Of a stretch of DNA of 8,068 nt, positions 1 to 7,668 are shown piece by piece. The position numbers were made by a program, and so were the translations under genes. The notes beneath the pieces are model-generated. The model was not told the origin of the DNA. It searched no databases and saw only the letters and a program-made list of their open reading frames with translations. The DNA is from CALMEE01 sp041748315 (GTDB lineage: Bacteria > Planctomycetota > Planctomycetia > Pirellulales > Pirellulaceae): assembly GCA_041748315.1 (NCBI GenBank), contig JBGTDM010000193.1:1-8068 (forward strand). The letters run 5' to 3'. Positions within the stretch are counted from its first letter, which is position 1; each line of letters starts with the position of its first letter.

Positions 1-2030
1 GCGCTGAGTATCAATTGCATTGGTCGTTTCAGCCAATTATTGATCCGGAAGTTCCCACGCCTCGTAAGCCGGAATGGATTCGCAATCCAATCGACGCCTT
101 TGTTTTGCAGCAACTGGAACTAGCCAACCTGGAACCAGCTCCCGAAGCCCCCCGCGAACAGTTAATTCGTCGGTTATCGCTTGATCTGATTGGACTCCCT
201 CCATCGCCTGACGAAATCAAACAGTTTGCGGCGGATACCGGAGTTGACGCCTACGAGCGATTGGTAGATCGGTTGTTGGCATCCCCGCGTTTTGGTGAAC
301 ATTGGGCGACGCACTGGCTGGATCTAGCTCGCTATGCAGATTCGCAGGGCTATGCTCAAGATGAAATTCGTACCATTTGGCCCTACCGAGATTGGGTCAT
401 CAAGGCGATCAACGACGATCTGCCGTTCGACCAGTTCACGATCGAACAATTAGCCGGTGACTTACTTAACGAGCCCAGCCAAAGCCAGCTTGTTGCAACC
501 GGTTTCCATCGCAATACGATGACCAACACCGAGGGCGGAACTGACGACGAGGAGTTTCGCTATGCGGCAGTCGTCGATCGCGTCAATACGACCTCTCAGG
601 TGTGGCTGGGGCTGACCATGGGATGTGCACAATGCCACTCGCACAAATTCGATCCGATTACGCATCTAGATTATTATCAGTTTCTGTCAATCTTTAATCA
701 GACGGCTGACAATGATCAGCCGAACAATTCGCCGACGATTTCATATGTTATGGAGCAACAATATGACTCGCTGAAAGAACTCAACGGGAAATTAGCCACA
801 CTCCTTGAGCTAAACCCGGAACGCCCAGACGATGTCGCACGACACGCCCGCGAACTGGCCGAAATCAAGCAGCAACTCGTGGCGATCGAAACCCATCACA
901 CACCGATCATGCAGCAATTGAGCGATGGCCATCAACGCAAAACGCATGTCGCATTACGCGGTTCGTATCTGAGTCCTGGTGAGGAGGCCCACCCGCGGCT
1001 CCCGGCATTCCTGCGTCCAGCGTCCGTTGGTTACGAGATTGACTCGGACACAAACGGATCGAAACCGAGCCGAGCACCCGACCCCTTCAATCGATTGGAT
1101 TTGGCAATCTGGCTGGTGTCGCCAGAAAACTCCCTCACGGCGCGGGTGGAAGCAAATCGGATTTGGGAACAAATTTTTGGCAATGGGATCGTCGGGACAA
1201 GTGAGGATTTTGGCGCACAAGGGAGCCTTCCATCGCACCCGGAATTGCTGGATTGGCTGGCCATCAGGTTGGTGGAATCCGGTTGGTCACGAAAACAACT
1301 CTGTCGTATCATTGTAATGTCGGCAACGTATCGACAAGCGTCGATTTTGAACAGTGAGAAACTGGTTCGAGATCCGCATAATCGACTGTATTCGCGGGGC
1401 AGTCGGTATCGTCTGTCGGCCGAACAGTTGCGCGACTATGCTTTGGCGGCGGGAGGAATCCTGTCCGATAAAATGTATGGACCACCTGTCCGCCCACCGC
1501 AACCAAAGCTTGGACTTTCAGCCGCCTTTGGAGGCTCGCTCGACTGGGATCCAAGTGCTGGAGAGGATCGCTTTCGCCGCGGCATTTATACGCTATTGCG
1601 TCGGACGCATCCCTATCCATCCTTCGTCGCACTCGATGCCACGGACCGACGTGTTTGTACGACCAGCCGGACACGCACAAATACTCCGGTCGGTGCCTTT
1701 GTCACACTCAATGATCCCGTGTACGTGGAAGCAGCGGTGGCCACCGCATTGAGGATCGTGGATCAAACTACCGGCGACTCAGCAGGTACCGAGTTTGCGT
1801 TCCTGGCAATTGTTGGGCGAATGCCGCTTCCAAGTGAACAGGGAGTGATCGAAAAGCTGTTGGCCGATCAGCTCGAGCACTATGCACAAGATGTTACGGC
1901 CGCCAAAACGCTCATCGCGGTCCATGAACCGACACAATCAAAATCAGACTCAGAGGCGATTGTGTTGGCGGCCTGGACGGTTGTCGCCAATACGCTGTTG
2001 AATTTGGATGAAGCCTTAACCAGGAATTGA
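1..2030 (+). CDS. PSCyt2 (DUF1549) / PSD1 (DUF1553) domain protein, 5'-partial
   Basis: This is the C-terminal part of a planctomycete-type haem-motif protein. The frame is open from base 3, and the TTG at 15 is an internal Leu codon rather than a start. Counting residues from base 15, the DUF1549 domain covers about 24-230. It begins at the family-typical HWSFQPI and includes HWLDLARYADS (about 100-110), FDQFTIEQLAGDLL (about 138-151) and a CAQCH haem-binding motif at 204-208. A charged, probably helical linker spans about 245-295. DUF1553 covers about 355-665, with FNRLDLAIWLVSPEN, SHPELLDWLA and NRLYSRGSRYRLSAEQLRD, and ends in the typical LLNLDEALTR. Family members usually carry an upstream PSCyt1 cytochrome domain, which would lie left of the window. 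The families are common in Planctomycetota and their biochemical function is unknown. An extracytoplasmic, redox-linked role is an inference from CxxCH. The next gene starts 4 bases after the stop, which indicates an operon. Confidence 0.93.
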   Translation, partial: AEYQLHWSFQPIIDPEVPTPRKPEWIRNPIDAFVLQQLELANLEPAPEAPREQLIRRLSLDLIGLPPSPDEIKQFAADTGVDAYERLVDRLLASPRFGEHWATHWLDLARYADSQGYAQDEIRTIWPYRDWVIKAINDDLPFDQFTIEQLAGDLLNEPSQSQLVATGFHRNTMTNTEGGTDDEEFRYAAVVDRVNTTSQVWLGLTMGCAQCHSHKFDPITHLDYYQFLSIFNQTADNDQPNNSPTISYVMEQQYDSLKELNGKLATLLELNPERPDDVARHARELAEIKQQLVAIETHHTPIMQQLSDGHQRKTHVALRGSYLSPGEEAHPRLPAFLRPASVGYEIDSDTNGSKPSRAPDPFNRLDLAIWLVSPENSLTARVEANRIWEQIFGNGIVGTSEDFGAQGSLPSHPELLDWLAIRLVESGWSRKQLCRIIVMSATYRQASILNSEKLVRDPHNRLYSRGSRYRLSAEQLRDYALAAGGILSDKMYGPPVRPPQPKLGLSAAFGGSLDWDPSAGEDRFRRGIYTLLRRTHPYPSFVALDATDRRVCTTSRTRTNTPVGAFVTLNDPVYVEAAVATALRIVDQTTGDSAGTEFAFLAIVGRMPLPSEQGVIEKLLADQLEHYAQDVTAAKTLIAVHEPTQSKSDSEAIVLAAWTVVANTLLNLDEALTRN
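2022..2026 (+). promoter_or_regulatory. Ribosome binding site for the DUF1501 gene
   Basis: An AGGAA sequence lies 8 bases before the ATG at 2035, inside the last codons of the preceding gene. It supports that ATG as the start and suggests translational coupling across the 4-base gap. It is the only reasonable Shine-Dalgarno-like site I see in front of a gene start in this window. Confidence 0.5.
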
Positions 2031-2034
2031 AACG

Positions 2035-3462
2035 ATGTGGGATGACAATTTCGAATTGACGCGACGGCATTTTTTGCATCAATGCCAACTAGGGCTGGGG
2101 GCGATCGCGCTGAGTTCGCTAATCCATCCGGCTAGTTTGGCATTAGCGGGCGGTACCACCTCGAAACCGAAACCGGGTCGGGCGAAAAACGTGATTTATA
2201 TTCACTTGGCTGGCTCCCCTTCGCAACTGGAGTTATTCGAATACAAGCCTGAACTTAAGAAGCGGAATATGCAGCCATGTCCGGACGAACTGCTCAAAGA
2301 TCAAAAGTTTGCATTTATCGAGGGACGGCCAAATCTACTGGGACCCACCTGTGAATTCCACCAAAACGCGACGACCGGCAATTGGTTTTCAGAACACATT
2401 CCACATCTGTCTGCAATCGCCAATGAATTGACGATCGTACGGTCGATGGTTACCGATCAGTTTAACCACGCACCCGCCCAGTTATACTTGCTCACCGGAA
2501 ATTCCATTTCTGGGTATCCCTCATTGGGAAGTTGGGTTACGTACGGTCTCGGAAGTGAAAACGAGAACTTGCCTGGATTCGTCGTGTTGCTTTCGGGGGG
2601 TAATAACCCGAGCGCTGGAAAGGCTGCCTGGGGTTCCGGATTTTTACCAAGTGAATATCAAGGCGTCCAGTGCCGTACAGCCGGCGATCCGATTCTGTTC
2701 CTCAACAATCCGCCGGGAATGGATCGTTCCGTCCGAAGGCAAAGTATTGACGCTTTGAACGCTCTTAACGCACAGCATGCGGAAGCAACTTCCGACCCGG
2801 AGACGCTGGCGCGGATCAAACAATATGAACTTGCCTATCGCATGCAAATCGAAGCGCCTCAGGTGATGGATATTTCACGAGAGCCAGCGGAAGTACTAGA
2901 ACGATATGGAGCCGGGACGCAGGCGAATTCCTTGGCAAACAATTGCCTGCTCGCACGACGGCTGGTTGAAAATGGGGTTCGCTTTGTACAGCTCTTTGAC
3001 TATGGTTGGGATGTCCACGGAACGGGTGCTGGCGACGATTTGATCACTCAGTTCCCAAAAAAATGTTTGGAAATGGATCGACCCGTTGCCGCATTGATCA
3101 AGGATTTGAAAGAACGTGGGCTGCTGGACGAGACGTTGGTAGTTTGGGGCGGAGAATTTGGTCGGACCGCCATGAACGAAGCCCGAAACGGCTCCACTTT
3201 CCTGGGGCGAGACCATCATCCTCACGCGTTTACAATGTTGTTCGCAGGTGGAGGGATGAAGCCAGGTCTGGACTTTGGTGCGACCGATGACTTCGGGTAC
3301 TTCGTCACCGAAAATCAGGTCTCCATTCGAGATTTACAGGCCACGATCCTGCATCAAATCGGACTTGATCCAGAGCGGCACTCTTTTTCTTTTCAAGGAT
3401 TAAACCATCGTTTAATCGGGCCCTCGAATGAAGGCCAAATCCGCTACGAATTGTTCGGTTAA
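2035..3462 (+). CDS. DUF1501 family protein, Tat-exported
   Basis: This is a complete 475-residue protein of the DUF1501 family, which belongs to the alkaline phosphatase/sulfatase-like superfamily. The N-terminus carries a twin-arginine signal: TRRHFL at 9-14, a hydrophobic stretch at about 18-37 and a likely cleavage site near LALAGG (35-40). This fixes the ATG at 2035 as the start. Family landmarks follow in order: NVIYIHLAGSPSQLELF (52-68), FNHAPAQLYLLTG (143-155), WDVHG (325-329), WGGEFGRT (371-378) and GRDHHPHAFTMLFAGGG (391-407). The His/Asp-rich last block is where superfamily members bind metal. Length is normal for the family. The substrate is unknown. The gene follows a DUF1549/DUF1553 gene by 4 bases, an arrangement typical of planctomycetes, so the two products probably work together outside the cytoplasmic membrane. 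Tat export would suit a protein that folds, perhaps with metal, before secretion. Confidence 0.94.
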   Translation: MWDDNFELTRRHFLHQCQLGLGAIALSSLIHPASLALAGGTTSKPKPGRAKNVIYIHLAGSPSQLELFEYKPELKKRNMQPCPDELLKDQKFAFIEGRPNLLGPTCEFHQNATTGNWFSEHIPHLSAIANELTIVRSMVTDQFNHAPAQLYLLTGNSISGYPSLGSWVTYGLGSENENLPGFVVLLSGGNNPSAGKAAWGSGFLPSEYQGVQCRTAGDPILFLNNPPGMDRSVRRQSIDALNALNAQHAEATSDPETLARIKQYELAYRMQIEAPQVMDISREPAEVLERYGAGTQANSLANNCLLARRLVENGVRFVQLFDYGWDVHGTGAGDDLITQFPKKCLEMDRPVAALIKDLKERGLLDETLVVWGGEFGRTAMNEARNGSTFLGRDHHPHAFTMLFAGGGMKPGLDFGATDDFGYFVTENQVSIRDLQATILHQIGLDPERHSFSFQGLNHRLIGPSNEGQIRYELFG

Positions 3463-3476
3463 TCGGCGCCAGTAGA

Positions 3477-6161
3477 TTGATTGCCAAAACTGCCACACCT
3501 GTTGAACCGTCACTCGGCGAAGACGGCAAGTCGTACCCGTTGGTCCTGATCACGTTGCTGATTGCCGGTGGTTTGTATTTGACCTGGCCGCTATTGTTTC
3601 AGGGTGAGATGCTCGCCTATCGCGACGCCAGCTACCTTTACTTTCCACTGTTTCACTTCGTACAAAGCGAGTGGGAACTGGGGACCGTTCCGTTGTGGAA
3701 CCCGTATTGTGGACTTGGGCAACCGCTGTTGGCCGATGGCAGTTCCAGCGTATTTTATCCCGGCAAACTGATTTTCATTTTGAATGTCATCCCGTTCTCC
3801 AGCAGATTCGGACTCTATATCTTGGTCCATCTATTGCTGGCCGGTTGGGGAATCTATCGTTGTGGACGAGTAATGCAAGTCAGCTCACAAGGTAGCTCGC
3901 TGGCAGCAATCGCCTACACATTTAGCGCCCCATTGCTCAGCCAATCCAATAACGTCGTATATCTGGTTGGAGCGGCTTGGATCCCTTGGGCAATCGCTGC
4001 TGCGTGGTCGTTGCGTCAGTCTGGATGGGATTTGAAAAAGTCTTTGCACTTGGCAGCGGTAACGGCGTTGATGATTCTTGGAGGTGACGCGCAAATGGCC
4101 TACCATGCCTTGTTAATTGCCGGAATGATGATGCTGTCTCGCCGGCGACAGGGTCCAACGGCGGATCTGGGTTGGAATCGATTCCTGTGGCAACGACGGT
4201 TCGCGGATTTGTTGGGACTTGGGAGCATCGCCGGTGCTACGATTGGCCTGGCGGCCATACAACTATTTCCTTCATCGCAGGCCATTCAAAGCAGCGTGCG
4301 CAACCAGTTTGAGCTACCGCAGAGCATTTACGAGATCCCAACCTACCTCTCTCGTTTCGATTCCGCAGGCTTGACGGGGATTGCACGCGGATTGACGGCT
4401 GCACCTTGGCCGGAGCACCGCGAACCACATCAGGAAGTCCTGCATCATTCTGATCGCTATCAGTTTAGTCTTCCTCCATGGTCTCTTGCAGAGACGATCG
4501 TGCCTAATTTTGGAGGACGAAGTTATCCCGCGTTTCAACGTTGGATGGATGAACTGGAGATTCAACATGAGATGAATCGGCGAAGCTGGTATCCGTCACT
4601 CTATTTGGGGGTCGTCACAATCGCCCTTGCTTTTTGCGGAGCGAAAATTCTGCGTCCGCAAGACGAAAGGCAAGTCATACGAACCTGTTTGACCTGGGTT
4701 TCCATGGTGTCGCTCCTCGGGGCGTTCGGCATTTTCGGACTCGGAATGATCGCCAATAGGTTGAGTGGCGAGGGCGATGTTACGGGAGATCAGGTGGGAG
4801 GAGTCTATTGGCTAATGACCGTGATATTGCCAAACTACGTGCAGTTTCGGTACCCCGCCAAGTTGTTGATTTTGGCAGTGTGTTGCTTAACCTTGCTCGC
4901 GGGCTATGGATACGATCAGCTAAGATCGGTTTCCGCTTTACGGCGTTATCTATGGATGTCGGGCGGCCTGTGGTGTTTTGCTTGCTTCGTGTTGGTCCTG
5001 TCTTTTGCAGGCCAATCATGGATTATAGGTTGCATGTCAGAAATTCGACCTGACCCTTGGATGGGGTCATTCAATTCACACGGTTCGCTGTTTGATCTTA
5101 GAAGTGGAGCGATTCAGTCGCTGATTGTGTTGCCGTTCGTGGCGCTGTTACTATCCGGTAGGTTGTTCGCGAATGTTTCGCATGGCGGGACATTCAATCG
5201 GGATCGGGCACGAGCGAGCCTGGTGTCGGCAATCTTGGCGGTTGAACTCCTGGTAGCCAATAGCTGGGTCATGCATTCCGTCAAACTGCACGACCTGGGC
5301 GTAGACCTGCCATCAATGTCACAACACTCTTTGCAGGATTCGGCGTTGAAAACGCCAGATGGCGATCGTGATGGAAACTTCAGAAGTCGCCAGCAGACTG
5401 CAAGACAAGCGTTCGATTTCAACGACTTATCGAATCAGGACCCGTTGGAAGCCGATCCGCTGGCACGACTTGTGGCGGGGCAGATTGCAAGTGGGGAACC
5501 GAAGTTCCATTTATTAAACCGTCATTTCCGATTGGACTCGTTCAGCTCAATCGAACGATCGGATTGGGCATTTTGTGTAACGGATGCACGATTTTATTCG
5601 GAGCAGGTGCGAACTAGGCTGGAAACAGCAAGTGCCATGGTGTTGACAGGCGACATTGCATTTTTACCGCCAATCGATGAGCGGTCCGTCAAGGCAACCT
5701 TTGAGCGCACGAAGCAGGTTTTTGACCAGTGGGTAAGAAATATAACCGTCATTGAAACAAGCGACGCTCCCCAACAGATCGAGCCACACGAACGCGGCGT
5801 ACGACAAATTGAGTCGACTCACATCGCGGCGATTCGGCCAGGCTCTGGCCAGTTCGAATTCAATGTGCAGCTTGAAAAACCGGGCTGGGTATTGGTATCC
5901 GAGCAGTTCGCGGCGGGGTGGAAGTGTTGGTCCCGATCCACGGGACATCCTGAATGGACGCCAATTGAAATTTATCGGGCAAACCGCGTGATGCGAGCGG
6001 TTCACTTGCCGGCAGGGACTCATCAAGTTCGCATGGTCTATTGGCCCATGACATTTGTGATTGGCTGCATGGTTAGCAGCATCAGTTGGCTAGTCTTGAT
6101 TTTCTTAGTTTGGCCGCTCAAATTTCCGAGGTGGTTGAGGCGGCGGAACGATCCAGGTTAA
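3477..6161 (+). CDS. YfhO-family (GT-C-like) polytopic membrane protein
   Basis: This is an 894-residue integral membrane protein resembling the YfhO family. Those are large, glycosyltransferase-C-like proteins linked in some bacteria to glycosylation of envelope polymers. About a dozen hydrophobic segments are visible, near 21-40, 95-125, 140-178, 190-220, 244-264, 375-390, 404-426, 455-478, 492-513, 548-562, 581-597 and 860-880. The first outer loop holds an Asp (D50 in AYRDAS) followed by VPLWNPYCGLGQPLLADGSS (71-90), which is the GT-C/YfhO hallmark. FRYPAK (457-462) is another conserved block. A soluble, probably extracytoplasmic region of about 260 residues (600-860) ends in a beta-rich module with GWKCW, RANRVMRAVHLPAGTHQVR and a last membrane helix. 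The start is TTG with no clear Shine-Dalgarno; the first in-frame ATG (3609) would remove the first helix. It lies 14 bases after the DUF1501 gene, so it is probably co-transcribed. Donor and acceptor are unknown. Confidence 0.85.
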   Translation: MIAKTATPVEPSLGEDGKSYPLVLITLLIAGGLYLTWPLLFQGEMLAYRDASYLYFPLFHFVQSEWELGTVPLWNPYCGLGQPLLADGSSSVFYPGKLIFILNVIPFSSRFGLYILVHLLLAGWGIYRCGRVMQVSSQGSSLAAIAYTFSAPLLSQSNNVVYLVGAAWIPWAIAAAWSLRQSGWDLKKSLHLAAVTALMILGGDAQMAYHALLIAGMMMLSRRRQGPTADLGWNRFLWQRRFADLLGLGSIAGATIGLAAIQLFPSSQAIQSSVRNQFELPQSIYEIPTYLSRFDSAGLTGIARGLTAAPWPEHREPHQEVLHHSDRYQFSLPPWSLAETIVPNFGGRSYPAFQRWMDELEIQHEMNRRSWYPSLYLGVVTIALAFCGAKILRPQDERQVIRTCLTWVSMVSLLGAFGIFGLGMIANRLSGEGDVTGDQVGGVYWLMTVILPNYVQFRYPAKLLILAVCCLTLLAGYGYDQLRSVSALRRYLWMSGGLWCFACFVLVLSFAGQSWIIGCMSEIRPDPWMGSFNSHGSLFDLRSGAIQSLIVLPFVALLLSGRLFANVSHGGTFNRDRARASLVSAILAVELLVANSWVMHSVKLHDLGVDLPSMSQHSLQDSALKTPDGDRDGNFRSRQQTARQAFDFNDLSNQDPLEADPLARLVAGQIASGEPKFHLLNRHFRLDSFSSIERSDWAFCVTDARFYSEQVRTRLETASAMVLTGDIAFLPPIDERSVKATFERTKQVFDQWVRNITVIETSDAPQQIEPHERGVRQIESTHIAAIRPGSGQFEFNVQLEKPGWVLVSEQFAAGWKCWSRSTGHPEWTPIEIYRANRVMRAVHLPAGTHQVRMVYWPMTFVIGCMVSSISWLVLIFLVWPLKFPRWLRRRNDPG

Positions 6162-6165
6162 AGCA

Positions 6166-7392
6166 TTAGTCAAGGAAGTCCTTGTCTTTCAATCGTTGAG
6201 GCACATATTCATCGGTCACGTAACTGATGTCTTTGCTGATCAATGATTCCACCTCGAGTTTGAAGTCGTTATCGAGCATTTTTTTGATCTCCTTTTGCCA
6301 ACTTGCCTTATTTTCGAACCAGGGATAGGCGGCAATTTGTCGGGCCCGCTTTTTATCGGTGTCGCTGAGTTTGATAATCACGCTTTCATTGAGCTGACAT
6401 CTCTCTAGATCAATGCTTCGCAATCCCAGGTACTTGGCTGCAGGTACCGCCATGCGTTGAGATTCGAACGCGAGGTTAATCGAACCTTGCTTGATCACGC
6501 TGTAGATATAGTATCCCCAAGGGTCATTGTCCAATAAGCAGTAGATGGGAAGATTGAGTTCGGTGTGCAAGCGATTCAGCATCCGCCGCACGCCTCGAGG
6601 TGGCTGGCCTCCGCCGTGTGTGATCAGGCATTTATGCTTTTTCCAAAATTGATCTTCGACGAACCTGGTAAACACAGTATCTTTTTCGACGTGCAAGATA
6701 AACCTCGCACTGTGATTAATAAATTCAACGATATACGGTTCCACGATGGAAGGAATACTGTAACCATTTCTGCCAACGCGGGAACAGTTTAACTCGGTGC
6801 CGTCATCAATCAGTGTCAGGTCGCCATACAGGTTTCCCTTATTCTGAGCATACAAATGGAGTTCTTCCCGGAGAGAATCAAGGGTCACTTCGACATCTTC
6901 AATGATCGGGTCGCACTCGTTTTGTTCTTCGAACGTGTTTTCGGTTGTCCCCGAAATTCGATGTTTCAACATATAGTAGAGACCTCGAATGCTGGTGGTT
7001 TTGCCCTGTTCGATTAGTTTTTTACAACCGCTTCCAACCAGCAACGTCTGCATGTAGCTTTTGGCTTGGGAAAGATTAAACAGTTCTCGACGGTTTTTGT
7101 TATTTCCCATCTCGATAATTTTGCGAGATCGATTGAAACGCACGTTCGACAACGAACGGGAGGGGACGTCGACATGTGGCGAGCGACTCCGTGACGCAAT
7201 GGTGACAACTCCATCAGCCATTTCGCGAAGTGATTTCATCGCCTTCTGATCGCGTGCCGACTTGGCGGCAGCGCCGTTTGACGCGCCGGCCGATCGACCT
7301 TTGGTTGTCTCTCTCTGTGGCGCAGTTTCCTGACCTGAACGGCGCGGTACTTTTTTGATGACTTTCTTCTTGACGATCTTCTTTTTTGCCAT
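6166..7392 (-). CDS. top6A: DNA topoisomerase VI subunit A (Spo11/Top6A), archaeal type
   Basis: This is a complete 408-residue A subunit of a type IIB topoisomerase, which makes the transient double-strand break in an A2B2 enzyme. The winged-helix (5Y-CAP) domain holds TTSIRGLYYMLKH (132-144); by analogy Y140 is the nucleophile. NTFEEQ..DPIIEDVEV (152-169) and REELHLYAQNKGN (175-187) follow. The toprim domain has Glu236 in HVEKD and Asp288/Asp290 in LLDNDPWG. The 52-residue gap from Glu to the first Asp equals that of archaeal Top6A as I recall it. YPWFENK (356-362) and ITDEY-like VTDEYVPQRL (392-401) complete the family pattern. The first 20 residues are lysine-rich (MAKKKIVKKKVIKK) and the tail before the core is about 80 residues long, compared with a short leader in archaea. 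The start is fixed: an in-frame TGA lies four codons upstream (7402-7404). No Shine-Dalgarno is visible. It lies downstream of top6B on the same strand. Confidence 0.96.
   Translation of the reverse strand: MAKKKIVKKKVIKKVPRRSGQETAPQRETTKGRSAGASNGAAAKSARDQKAMKSLREMADGVVTIASRSRSPHVDVPSRSLSNVRFNRSRKIIEMGNNKNRRELFNLSQAKSYMQTLLVGSGCKKLIEQGKTTSIRGLYYMLKHRISGTTENTFEEQNECDPIIEDVEVTLDSLREELHLYAQNKGNLYGDLTLIDDGTELNCSRVGRNGYSIPSIVEPYIVEFINHSARFILHVEKDTVFTRFVEDQFWKKHKCLITHGGGQPPRGVRRMLNRLHTELNLPIYCLLDNDPWGYYIYSVIKQGSINLAFESQRMAVPAAKYLGLRSIDLERCQLNESVIIKLSDTDKKRARQIAAYPWFENKASWQKEIKKMLDNDFKLEVESLISKDISYVTDEYVPQRLKDKDFLD
6171..6184. terminator. Possible weak terminator dyad between convergent genes
   Basis: CAAGG-AAGT-CCTTG forms a perfect 5-bp stem with a 4-base loop, ten bases after the stop of the YfhO-family gene and inside the last codons of top6A. 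On the + strand it is followed by TCTTTC, only a poor U-tract; on the - strand there is no T-run. It is the only hairpin I see at the junction, but it is short, so a role in termination is a guess. Confidence 0.2.
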
Positions 7393-7668
7393 GGATGCGC
7401 GTCACTTCGAATCTAATAAGGTTCGTGGTTGGTAATGCTTTTGATCGGGATGAGACAAAACGATGGCAATGTTATCACCCATTGGCGACGACATCGCCTG
7501 TTGCTGTGTCCGTGCTTTGTTGTTGGATATGTCCAACTGGCTTGGGGCCGCGTTGCCCCCTCAATTCACCACGACCAACACTATTCGCTGGTCTAAACAA
7601 CGCACGACTCCAATAAAATAATTGGTTTACGGGGCGAGGCCAGGATGCATTGAGTGTCAATTCCAAAG
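7393..7668. other. top6B-top6A intercistronic region, non-coding
   Basis: This 276-base stretch lies between the top6B stop and the top6A ATG, and I see no convincing gene in it on either strand. It holds three short perfect dyads: GTTGGA-TATG-TCCAAC (7522-7537), GGGGC-CGCGTT-GCCCC (7544-7559) and CCAAT-AAAATA-ATTGG (7610-7625). The first two are 6 bases apart. None is followed by a T-run on either strand, so none is a standard intrinsic terminator. The stretch could carry a separate promoter for top6A or an RNA processing site, but I find no convincing -35/-10 pair. Confidence 0.4.

Noticed and set aside
15..17. TTG at 15 as the start of the DUF1549/DUF1553 gene
   Set aside because: The frame is open to the left edge, and this family normally has a signal sequence and PSCyt1 domain before this point, so the gene starts outside the window.
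954..1752. Several overlapping open frames of 90-130 codons on both strands
   Set aside because: They lie inside the clear DUF1549/DUF1553 coding sequence and encode Arg/Ser/Cys-rich products typical of out-of-frame translation.
7544..7559. GC-rich hairpin GGGGC...GCCCC as an intrinsic terminator for top6B
   Set aside because: The stem is only 5 bp and no T-run follows on the - strand (AAGCCAG) or the + strand (CTCAATT).
7655..7660. Perfect TTGACA (- strand) just after the end of top6B, as a -35 box
   Set aside because: At 17 bases spacing the sequence is TCGCCC, which is nothing like a -10 box.
7475..7666. 63-codon open frame on the - strand filling much of the top6B-top6A gap
   Set aside because: It starts with TTG overlapping the end of top6B, has no ribosome binding site, and its product resembles no family I know. 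It is most likely chance.
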